DNA from: Baylisascaris procyonis
Lineage: Eukaryota > Nematoda > Chromadorea > Rhabditida > Ascarididae
Direction: 5' to 3'
NCBI GenBank assembly: GCA_037389465.1
Contig: JAZARR010000213.1
Location: forward strand, 4,694,501 to 4,758,500
Length of the DNA: 64,000 nucleotides
Within the stretch, counting starts at the first letter, position 1. Each line of letters opens with the position of its first letter. Under the pieces are notes generated by a model. It was not told the origin of the DNA, searched no databases, and was given only the letters and a program-made list of their open reading frames with translations. Both the position numbers and the translations under genes were made by a program. This document shows, piece after piece, positions 1-12,700 of this stretch.

Positions 1-729
1 CATATGCGCAGCCGGACCGTTGGGCTGAACAGAACACAGCACCCGCAGACCAAGCTGAGCAAACTGCGATAAACTTCATTTGCGTGTAACACCAAAACCG
101 ATAAACAAGCACAGTCAACTGAATTGAATTCATTCACCACAAACAGCTATGGGGCAGTGTGCAAACATCGTCAACTCGAGAGACAGCTTGAGCGTCCATA
201 CAACAAATCAAACAACAAATGCATCAGCCACTTTGTGCTCCAAAATCAATGAACGATGAGCTCGTTTCTCGCCTCAAAAACCACAGTCAACCACCCAACT
301 CAGCACAAGCCATATCACCATCAGCCAATATGAGGAAAAAAGCAGAGTCAAGCGCAAAACAAAAACAAGGGCAACCGCGAACGAACATAGGCATTACGTT
401 AAACAGGAACAGAGAAAATCACCATTCGAACAACTGCTGCAGAAATAACCTCAGAGATCTCTTCCGTAATCAGAACGACAATTGAAACAGAAAGAAAACA
501 GATATTCATTCAGGCGATAAATCAAATACGGACAACAAGGAAGGGGATCACTACTGTAAAATGAAAATAAAGATCAACGTGAAAGTGGAGTTGTGGAAGA
601 AGCACGAGGTACGACGTGGGTTGTGTTCACACCGCCGAGAGGAGTCACCAGCATACGATAAAACCACAAAATCGAATACCGCCCCGCAAGCTGCACACGA
701 GTGGCCCTCGGCGAGATAATCGCTCCAAA
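1..729. other. Left flank, probably 3' UTR and downstream sequence of the FUBP gene
   Basis: Downstream of the FUBP stop. Short open frames on both strands show no recognisable motif, splice pattern or composition of real protein. I saw no clear polyadenylation signal on the minus strand in this stretch. Confidence 0.5.
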
Positions 730-3700
730 TCAGTACTGCTGCGGGTATTGGTAACCACCCTGTGGCTGCGCTTGCGGCGCCCCATAGCCGAACTGATTCT
801 GCGCTCCCGATACCGGCTGCGCTCCGTAAGCACCATATGCCTAAATAAAGTTTTTTATGCCTGTGCGTAAGTAATCATAAAATGAACCTTAATCTAATAT
901 GCCGCATCCGAAAACGCTGAGCAAAACGGTGCACACCAATCATTCCTAAAACAAGCGCTTTTTTGATGCATTTCACCCATACTTTCTTCACCACATGAAG
1001 CTCATTACGTAACTCACCTTAAAGAAAACACACTAAAAGCCCATCGATGCCATCGTAACTGTTCAACAACTTTGAGCAATCTCCTAAAACTGAGTAGCAA
1101 TGAAAAGAAGCGCCCACAGGTGTCATACGGTCAAAATAGGCCACTGCGATCGTGCAGTTATCGGTCTCTTTCGTTGCGCGGTACAGCCACGTAGGAGGTC
1201 AAGTCTTATCACGCTAAAAGTCCTTATTCGTGCAAGTGTTACCTTCAGCACACTGAATGTCCAGCTAGTGAACTACTGCTGAAATGAGGCAGCCTGTAGA
1301 AAACACAAGCCACTGCCCCAAAACAATGGCATACATGGATCATTTGAGCATACATGCCCTACGTCTGTGATACAAATTAGCGATCCACCGCACCAGTGAA
1401 TGCGCCGTCGCAGTTTTCCCAAGTCCCGTTATTGCTCTTATTAATTCGGCCACGTTCCTTGAAATGGACAACAGAAATGAAACTACCCACAAAACGCCTT
1501 CACATCACCGTGGTAGAAGTATTACCACTGCGCTCACTGCTGCTCCTTCATCAGATTTTGGAAAAAGCCAACCATCTCCAACATGAGTTATCAGGTCTTA
1601 TCATGCCAACTATGCCTCTTAATGCCGGTGCTCGACACTTTGCGCAACCAAATATGATGCAATAACGCATCATGGTTAACTCGAGATTGGTACTTCGTCG
1701 TTGGCGACCTCTCGAAATCATTCGTTTTGGCAGTTTGGAAGGTGATGTTCGGGGTAGTGTAGTGTAAAGCAGTTGTTGCTTACGATGTGATATACGTTCA
1801 TTCAACACTCAACAATATAAACTCGTATCCATGCAACGCACTCAAGCGCATGTGCCGACAAAGTTTCGACGTTCACATGCTAACCATTCAATAAAAAGGG
1901 ACTCACGGGTTGCTGTGGACGCGCCGCTTGGGCGGCAGGCTGAGCAGCGACCGCAGCAGCTGCATTCTGTTTAAGCTGGTTCTCGATGAGCGCCGCCTGC
2001 TCGTGCATTCCCATGCTCCTATAGTATTCCGCCCACTGCGCACTATAATCCGGTTGTCCTGGAAATAAATCAAAATCACTAATTGTTCATCAAGCACAAA
2101 ACGGCACAACAAGCCCATCAAATAGGGCACAAAAACTGGCGACCCTTCAAAAAATCCCCTCCTTCCGACCCTGCACTGAACGCTCAACGAAACCTATCCC
2201 CCTGTTCTGTAAATACGATGGCGCCGATGTTACGGATATATAACGGTGCTCGAAGCCAAAAAGACCAGGAGCTAGAGCCAAGCATTATCTACACAAAACT
2301 TGTAACTAGCTCATAAACTGCGGGCAACTCGATCCCCCTCCCATTCTTCGCTTATCAAAACCCCAACTTTGATTTTCACGAAAGTAGGGATGTGATACTC
2401 AGGAACAACAGAAATTCAATGCTGGTGTAACAACGGTGTATAGTAATACTGACAAGCGACAACGTTGGGAAAAACGTAGCTGGCCTTTCTTGATGAATAA
2501 ATAAGCAGTTTTACAATGCCAGATGCTTACCGGTTTGCGGGTTGACCGTAGGTGCAGTGCTAGTTTGCGCTGGCTGTGGCTGTGGTTGCGCACCTGGTTG
2601 CTGGTACTGGGTCGCATATCCGCCCGGCTGATAGCCAGTCTGCTGCTGTCCCTGCTGTCCATAATATTGCTGTGCCCATGCCGCCTGTCCCGGATCGTTC
2701 TGTTGGTGCCCTTAAATGCGACTCATTCTAATGCCTCTTCTTTCATGACCATTCTGAAAGCACCACGAAAGCAAACAACGAATTTCCAGAGTTTTACAAA
2801 TTGGCTGGATGCCCATGCGCGTTAGAAAGGTAACATAGAATTGCAACTCCGCAGCGCAGCATTCCTATGTTTTCTCCCTCCATCTCCCCATACCTTTGCT
2901 TTTACAACTTGACACCACACTCCTGCGACCCACATTCATTCATACTCTTACCAAAACCAGCGTTCCACTGCCCGGTCGACTGGCCACCAACTGCGCCACC
3001 GAAATGGCTTGTTCCATTGCCGTACCCCTGTGGGCCACCTGGCCCAGCATTATGACCAGCACCGTATGCATCACCACCACCGCCTGGACCTCCTTGAACT
3101 TGGAACTGGGGAACTGGCGTCCCAGGAGAGATGTCACCAACCTGAAACACGATTCAATATTTAAAGTTCGACAGAATACTTCATCAGTTACCGATTTCAC
3201 TGCGAAACAAACGCCACGAAAAAGGGCACTGCTATCGTGCAACTTTCAGCAAACGCCAACAGAGAGCAAGTTGCTGAAAAACCTCCTGAATAATACCGTA
3301 TGAACAGCTTCGAGAAAAAAGCACTCAAAAGTTAACAAAAAATAATTGCGCCCCTTGCTTTGCTTTGAATGAAAACATTAAACAAACTGAACTCAAAGGA
3401 TCTCAGCAACATGGCAACAACAAACCTTGATACGAATAATATGCTGTGCGTGGTGAATCTGGTAGGGCGTTCCCTTGATGATGAAAACCTTCTCCGAAGA
3501 ATTTGGTGGCGGCTCACGTGACAATTCCACATGCGCACCGCTTTCCGCACAGATCTTAAAAATGCACTCATTAATAAAAGTACATACGCGAAAGCCCCTC
3601 GCTAACAACAACACACATCGTTTCAGTGCATCATTTCTACAATATGCGTAAGCAAACACGAAGCTGAAATCTACATTATCTGAATTCCACGTCCGCAAGC

Positions 3701-6700
3701 ATTTAGAATGATCATGAAAGCAATGACAAAACGTAGACCATTCGCATACTAAACTTTCAAGGCACTCCTTGCAACACAAACGTTTACTGCTCAGTTCTTT
3801 ACTTTCCCTTCTCCTCCAGGTAGCACCCCCTTCCCCGCTTCTGATGATCGCAAAACCATACAACCAAGGCAAAAACATCTATATCTACTAAAACTGCGAC
3901 ATTCGACCTTTCGCTCTTATCATTTTTATGAGACACAGCATGCTCTCGTTCCGCATAATCTGATTCTCCCTAGACAAGTTTTGCACAAATGCAGCGAGTA
4001 AGCGCACTCCGAACACTCCGTGAGTATACTTTTGCAGTCACGAATATTAAAAAAAAAAAAAACTTACACCAGAGATAGTTATCAAAGATCAAAACAGAAA
4101 AAAAAAACATCTAGTTTGCAAGCGACTAGCTGGTAAAGTTGAAGCCCATCAGGAAAGCCAGCTGCTTAGGCCGCACGATGATCCATACCAAACTATACGC
4201 CTCCTGTCTTCAACGTTTAGATTATTGAGTGCGCTGCTAATGTGGGACTTTAAAAACAACCATTTCACACCTAAGCAAATAAAAGTTCGCATCTCTATGA
4301 CGTGATTCGTCGCATTATCAACAAACGACAGCAACGAATTCCTGCATGCCGGAAGATGCTTTCAATAAGGCAGAGCTGCTTATTCTCAACGACTGAAAAA
4401 AACGAATGCTGCACCGCGAGAAAACAACTGTGGCTCAACGGTGATCGGCCACAAACTTGCAAAAGACAAGACAACTCAAAATACTGGGGCATTGTTGGAC
4501 TAGGCGGGGGGGGGGGGGAGGAAGCCTCAAGCGGGGAAAAAAAAAGGAAAGACAGACCGATTCGCAAACTTACAGTAGCTACCAACTTTTTCCACCTCAA
4601 AATAATATTGTAAAAGACTGACAGTTCGCCCACCCGAAGGATTTAAGGAGCATGCCAAGCAGCTATGAAGAGGCTTACTTTGGTAGTGCTCCATACGTTC
4701 AATTACAGAAGCGCTTCAAAAGTAAGATTCGTACTGCCTGCAGGATTACTCCGCAGGCTCATGTGGTTAATACTTTCGTGTAGTTATGTGCTGCCGCCCA
4801 GAAGAGGTATTGACGAGGCAACAAGAAACATCTTGATGTTAACAGCGCATAGATTAGTGAACGTTCAGGTAAACACGAATGAAAATGAAAGAAAGATACC
4901 TGCTTGATGGTTTCACCTCCTTTGCCAATAACAAGGCCTGTCTTGTTGGCCGGCACGTGCATGTAGAAAATTTCTGCACCACTGCCAGCACCGCTTTTGT
5001 TGACAAGCTCTGAGATGAACTGAGTGGCCTTTGCGATCTGTTCCGTGGTGCCCTGAATCACCGCACACCGATCTGGTGTCGTCTGGTCTTCTGAAAGCAT
5101 TCCACTCAAACTATTGAAATCTACTCGCTAACACTTTCCCGTTCACTACTGTTTTACAATCAAATCAAGCCCATAATGGATCTTTTACTTGTGGAACAAA
5201 ACATGCAACAAAACAATGGCACATCACACTGAAACCGTGAACTCCCCACTTGCGCCGCTACAAAAAGTCGGGAACTGTCATCGAACAAGCCGCATTCTTT
5301 TCAGATGTGCAATCTTGAACTCCCAGACTGAAGCGGGCTTAGTAAAAATGTAATCAGATCGTCCTTACACTGCCAACGAGCACTAGGCCACATCAGTGCC
5401 TCCATGAATTTCTTATATCGTTACTTCACATTTTACAAGCCCCTCACTTCCAAACTATGAAATATGGAGAAGATGTACGGTAAAGCTTCTAGATGAGCCC
5501 ATAACATTAAACAATCGAAGTCTAGAAACGAGAAATCCAGAGCACATGACGTATGAACTAATCCAATCATTCCTGTCAGTTTCCCGCAATGATTCACTGT
5601 CGAACGACCATATTTTGATCCTATTCCTCCACCGCTGTTATTCGAACACCCTTGATTTCACATTGCCTAGGACCTTTTAGAGCGGCTTAAAGGCTTACCA
5701 TCAGGTTTGAACTGTATCTTAGCTCCTGATTCGGCAGCAAGACGTTTAATCGTTTCCCCTCCTTTTCCAATGATCATCCCCACAGACGCACGAGGAACGA
5801 TTACCTGCAAAGCGGAAATAAGTTGAATAACAATGTAGAAACAAAAATCCGCTGAGGAATGATTCTAAAGCGAAACCTCGGAGGTACACTTTCTTTACCA
5901 CGTATATGCGCATCTGAGGCCTTTTATGCCGAACAACACCTCGGCACTGTGCGCAATCAGAAACGCAGTGAGGATGAAGCCACTCACTTAACTCGCTTAC
6001 AAAAGATGCAGTTTTTGAACATCCTCTCCCTTTCTGTCATTCCCCACCGCTTCTATTTTTCTAAATCGGATATTTCTTTTCTTTCATCTGAAAGTGCATC
6101 TATGAAACAGATGCAGACTGTTCGCAGCACCTCGACACACCATGTGTCCTCCAAGCAGTACGTATCTGCTGTTCCCCTCAAGATCTTTACACGCAAAACT
6201 CATTTTGCTGGAATTAAATGACGCCGATGAACAGCGAATTTCCTTTGAGAACTGGCTGCTATTTGGGACATGCAGCTCAGAACAACAATAACAGGAAGCA
6301 TCATCCGACTCTGCCGAATGCGTTGGAAACGCTTGTATCTGAACGTTCTCATAAAAAATAAATTTTCACGAAGAGTTCTCCAGTTATCCAGAATACAGCA
6401 GAGGGAAAAGGTTCATATTATGCGTCCAGCGCCCGAGCACTGCCTTTGCTTTCTTTTAAAAACGATAGCGTTTCATCCTCTGGAAAGACCATCCGCGCCC
6501 GGGACTGAGAAATTGAATGACCAAAAGTTTTGGCGTTTGGGGTTAATTTCCACAAGCCGAAAGCTACCGCTACGAACACCACTTACCGCAACCAATTAGC
6601 ACCCAGCTTCATAAGTTTTTTCATCTGAAAGCGCGCTCACCAAAATCGGAGGCAAAAGCTAACGCACTAATTTTAATAGGCTGTGATCACCTTGAAAGAC

Positions 6701-9700
6701 AAAAAAATTATGCGCCCAGGTGGGTGCTCAACCCTCCGTCCCAAGTAAAGCAGGTTAAAATCAGTCCTGAATCGCTAGTTTAGGATACCTTCACACGAAA
6801 TACATACATTCGTTGATGAACGCACAGCACCCTCGTTAAAAAAGAACCGCAACAGAACGGATTAATGAAACTGCAGCAGTAAAGGGTACTCCACTCTAAC
6901 TCTTCACGAAAGAAACGACAACTGCAACATTGTCATAAACAAACCTCTCCGATAGATCGCTGTCCTCCTCCTCCTCCTATGCCATAACCCCCTCTAGCAT
7001 AGCCGCCCCCATATCCCTGCCCCGGTGGATGATCTTCTCGCGATTGCAGGATGTCTTCGACCATCCTACGCGCCGTATCCACTTTATCTGGCTCACCAAT
7101 GATGCGTAATGGTTTCGGCTGACCACCACTCTCCTGCGTTTCTTGAATCATTACCATTTTCACGCCTGCTTGCTCCTAAAAACACTCATTCCAGTTACTT
7201 CGCAAAACACCATCTGATCAAATCTCTGATCCTAGACAACAAGCTAATTCGACTGCGTCCTAAAACACATTAAGTGCATCAACACTTCACACTTATTATT
7301 TTTCTATTCGGCTGAACGAATTCATTTTCTTTTCACCCAAATCTTCGCTTTTCACTTCGAAAATAGCTTGACAAATAGCGTTTCTCACTTCGTTTTATCC
7401 AATTCTCAATTGACCTCGCTCCTTCAGTTAGTTTTATGTAAAGGACGAACTATTTTAAAAAGGGCAACAAGAGTGTTACATATATCCCACCACTTTGGTA
7501 GCAGTATCAGATCCAAAGTTACGGAATGAAATTTCGTGTCGAAGCAAATGCATAATACACAACAGCGAAGATTCTCAGAAATATCCCAAATTTATCACGC
7601 ATAAAACAGAAGCAATTATAACGCCGGCACAACGGTAACGCGGATTGTGAATTAGCATACCCATCCCGCTCCAACTTCTGCCCTCTCCCAAAGCTCGCTC
7701 CTCGTATCAAACCTCATCAGTTACTTTAGCCACATTTCAAGTCTCTCAAAAATTAAAACAACTGGTGCAACATTGATGTGCTATGCATATTCAAGATCTA
7801 TAAGCATCCAGCCTATTTCTTCCTATTCTTCCGTCTCCCCCCGGCGCCGCTTTCTCTCATAGTCTGCGCAACTCTCTTCGGAAATCGCGTTGTACTCTTT
7901 CACCCCATCCTTCCCATCGTAGAAGTGTGTGAATCTTACAAATGATATACCTTATCAGGCATAGAAACAAATAAACGTTGCATGAAAGTGCACAATGCAC
8001 CCAGCAATAACAATAAAGCTGCTTCTCTACAATCTGCCGTATTGGATGAGAGCATCACATACTTCTGCATACAAGCATAGGAAACAAAGGTTCAACAAAA
8101 AGCAGCCGAAAATTCCAGTCAAAGTGTTCAGTGATCACCACGCTCTCGCTTCCAAAATGTCTGTGTCATAAGGGGATGAGCCCTGACATAACTAAACAAT
8201 CGGTTCTCTACCATACTCAAACTAAATCGGATTGTTCAAAACTCAAAACACAGCATGATGCATCGAGCATGCAACTGTATTATAAACGTTTGCAGTATGA
8301 GTAGATTTACTTGAATATTCTTGATAGTTTCGCCTCCCTTGCCAATAACGAGGCCACACTTCGCGCCCGGAATAAGCATCTCATGCGTGATCTGTCGACC
8401 GCCACCGGACATACCTCCGTCGAAGTGACCACGGTTAGGAGGTGGACGGTTACCAGCTCGAGCAATCACCTTCAAGTAAGCACATTAAAAAGCACAACTA
8501 TCCACCAATGCGTCCAACACGTTGATGACTAACAGCCTGTATTCCAGTATTTCTGGCAACCTTTCCCCAATTACGATTACTGCTATACTGCTAGAGTTCT
8601 ACTGGTTCAACGGAAGTTATAAACTCATCTTTTAGAAACAGGTTTCATGAGCGCGCCCTACATAACTTATACAACCTACGGAACTTCGAGATATCTGCCA
8701 ATGCTCCAAGAATGAAGCGCTGCCATCCAATAAACAATGTGCATATTTTCACTGCGTAGTCTACAGCTGACCAGTCAACTAATGACGGTGATGCTCTTCG
8801 ACACGAAAATATTCTTTTCCGCATAGCAGCAGATATGGGCCCGTTGATCGAGATAGAAATCTCATTGAGTCATAGAAGTATTAGGTTGGAGGCGCACGGG
8901 ACAGTGCTGGCGCCAGATCTCAGAAATGGCGTATGCGACAACCATTATGACCGATAATGCCGATTCACTCGAATCGGCAGTGCCGTTGCCGTACATTCTG
9001 CTCTTATGGTTTCAACACCGCAAGTGACACGATAAGGTCAGAAAAAGTACATTTCAGTTGTTCTGAAGAGATCCCGACAGCCAGACTCCCCAAAAAACGT
9101 TTTCTAAATAATACACCACTAGATCACTGAACATATAATACAAATTGACTGATCGATAAGCGGTTAAATTTTGGAACAAATGGCTGAAATTGCGGTTCCA
9201 TGGAAATCTTAAAATGAAACAAGAACTCTCTGACGAGATTATAAGGAACTGAAGAAAAGGACAGCGCACATCCTGAATCATCGACTTGGCGCGCTCGACG
9301 GCCATCTTCGTACCCTGGAGAGTGCACTGGCGCATGTTGTTACCATCCGACTCTGGTGACATCTGCACACGACAATTAGACTGTGATTGGATCTGCGAAA
9401 TCTGCTCCCCACCACGGCCGATCACTGCAACAACTTCTAGCTTCGCAACTCCTCGCCTCATAAAGTTTCCATACGTATCAGTTTCTTGCTTCTTCCAATT
9501 ATCTTTTTTTTAAATCAGCTTCCCTCCTACCCTTGCAAATGAAAGACCTAAAAACCTTCTTGAAGCTTTTAAAAAAGAAATCAAGAATATCTTCTGCAGA
9601 AGCCTTTGAGTCTCCAGCAAAGCTTCTTTGCTGCGTTACTTTAACTGTTTATACTTCAGATACAGAACAATGACCAAAACGCAGCTGCCATCACGAATGA

Positions 9701-12700
9701 GAGACCTTTCACAAATTTAGTCATTGATCTCGAAAATTGAACCAGCACCTCCAGGAAGTCAGATTTTTGAATAGAAATTCTATGAAACATTACTGAAACG
9801 ATTGGCAGTTCAACGCATCAATCACTGTTTGGTGATTTTTGCAATGATTAACAGCCAGAAAAATTTCTATGAAGTCCGACAACTTTCCCTACAATTTGAC
9901 AATTTGCGCTATTGATAAAGACATAGCAACCGCCTCACTGATCCCATCAATGCTAGCAGCATCTGCGATGCTGGTTGCGCACTTTGACCTTTCGTTATTC
10001 TGGTTAATCCAGCTCTGGAAGACCCTTCACTAGAAGCTATGAAAAAATTTCGTGACATTCATCGTAGAAAGACACGAACACAAGAGATTATAACTACTAT
10101 GTTTGTTCATCGGCTTTATCGAAAATTCGACGCTTGATGTTTCCATGACACATTTGACAAAACGGAAGCCCGTCAGGAGGAGATTCTCCTCCACGCATAA
10201 GGCAGAAAAAATCAAACTTTCCACACCCCATATGAAGTATATGGGCAAGCAGACTTTATGCGAGGATAATCATTTCGCTCCGCCATCAATTTCTCGGTAA
10301 AACGAATCCTCAAACTAGTCATTTTGATTTAAACGCTTTGTCAAACATTTACTGCTTAAGGCTGCAATCACTGTCTCAAGGCCCGACAAGAAAATTTGCA
10401 CTTTGTTTCCGATAACAAAAAAATCGAGTGGAAAATACTCTGTTAATAAGCTCTTTCCTGATAAAACGCATAACGCTTTCGCCTCAAGATCGGAAATTTG
10501 CGATGCGTGATAACGAATGCTATCTCAGCTCCAAGACCCTCCTATACCTTTGCGACAACCACTAGGATACAACGCTACCACGGATCATTGGCAACTCTAA
10601 CTCACCCAGGCCAACACAATGGTCCGGCACCTCGATGGTTTCGATGAGAACGTCGCCCGCGCCGCCGGAGGGCATCGCGTTTCCGCCCATTCCCATGTGT
10701 CCGGGTCCCCCAAGCGTTGAAATTTGCATGCTTCCAGCCATGTCCATTGTATTCCCTCCGACGGTATTGACCCGCTTGGCCGGATACACTAAACCGCAAC
10801 ACTGTTACTTGATGTCAGAAGTGCTTGCAATCCAAAAAATGTTTCTAAAAACTCCAGCAATAAATTCACATTATAATTTTAACACCGTATTAATGCAATG
10901 AATCCATTAAGTAACCAGCAAAGGAAATTCCAACGAACACATCACTGCTTATGCGACATGACACCTTCATTGACTTTGTCATCTAAGAGACGACCAAAAT
11001 AAGGCTGGAAAATGTCCGGGAAAGATGTTACAAAAATAAATTCACCAATACATTGCATATTGTTTGTATTAGTGCCAAATATCACTTTCAATATCAGCAC
11101 CAAAGGATAACCACCATTCCATCAATACAAACGATGCAATTTCAGCATATGGTAATAATACGACTCTTCGGCATAGTGATACACAGCGCACACCCCACAG
11201 CTTCATTCAAATATCCAAATTAAACCGGCTAGAACGTATTCCTCGATGAGTAATCACCACCAACTTGTGCTGTATTTCGGTCTCAGTAGCCGCCTTCCAA
11301 AAGAGAAACATTCGATTATGCACTCAAATGAAAGCAGCTCGCATAAGTAAGTGGCATATACTCATCAATTATAACAACAGTCATGTTCGACTGAATAATA
11401 GTAGTAAGACACATGTTGAGGGTGGAACGTCCCTCATATTCCCTACGTTCTGAATCAGATGCGCCGCATAACGCATGCAAGCGGGAGGACTGCGTACATA
11501 CACACGCATAGTCGTTCTGTCGTTTCCAGTGAACATAAGCGAGCGCGAAATGCACAAACGCTGTCCTGCAAGTATGCATGCACTATGCACCACACCGCTC
11601 CATCATTGCGCTACCACCCCCAATACGCTTCTCACAAGCATCACGTCACTTAATCTTCCTGTAAACTGCCTTCACGCATCATGCACGTTGCATAGAACGC
11701 TGGAGACAAATGGTAGGTCTCGGAATTCATGCGCCAATGCTTTATAAAAGGCAACAAATCAATCACCTCAATTAGTAGAACATACCTGAAAATCCCACTA
11801 AGTGTGCATGCGGGAAGTCTTTTGATGCTTTTAAACCTCAAATCATAAAGCACCTGGGCTCAAGAGGAACCGCTGGCGTTGTGATTTTCTACTAAGTAAA
11901 AAAGCATGCGACGGATAAATAACGAACCTTGCCCGTATCTCCAGCTAGACTGTTATAATGTGGATCGAGCGGTAAAGTAAACAAAAAGTAACAAAATCAC
12001 AGCACTCACTGTTTAATATGTCGACATCGGCATGTGCGCAATAATGATCGAATGTATGGACGTAATATACTTAAGTTGTAAAAAAATGAGCAAAAATAAA
12101 CGAGATTACGAATCAAAGCAATCGACACGTACAGTTAGACGAGTCCTCCGAAATCGGTCGCTTCTGTGGGTTCGAGTGTGAAGATGCAGCGAGCTAAACA
12201 TAACATCAAAATAATGACACACATCACAAATCAATTCCAGCATTCATCCCTCAAAAGCAAACTATTAACACTCCCCTCACCTCATCCCTTCCCCGACGGT
12301 AACAGCATACAAATGATCTCCCACTGGAGCGATACGTCGCAGTGAGAACCATCTAGCAAAACTATCAAATTAGGTCATAGGTCACTTTATCCATTATAGT
12401 AATAACCAAGCATATTCCATATTAGATCAAAGTTGATAATATTTTCTGAAGCAACAGCTCCAGAGCCAATCAATATATTCAGCGCACTGACTACTGTCAT
12501 CAAAACGTGCACTATCACAACCAATTTAACTTTGTAACACAGTGCAATATCTGCAATCGCAGTGATCTACTGCCTAGCGAAATGAATCTGCACAATTTAT
12601 AGTTATGAGTACACAAAACGACGTCGAATGAAACGTGCGAATTTGCGCATTTACAGTTATATTCACAGCTTCATTAATGGGCATCTTTTGTGTTAACGAA

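Noticed and set aside
11885..11990. Minus-strand peptide LPLDPHYNSLAGDTGK before a GT in the FUBP first intron
   Set aside because: Looks protein-like, but there is no acceptor in frame upstream; the only AG sites leave 17-22 nt. Not supportable as an exon.
12160..12185. ggttcgagt resembling a tRNA B-box
   Set aside because: No matching A-box or acceptor stem within 100 bp.
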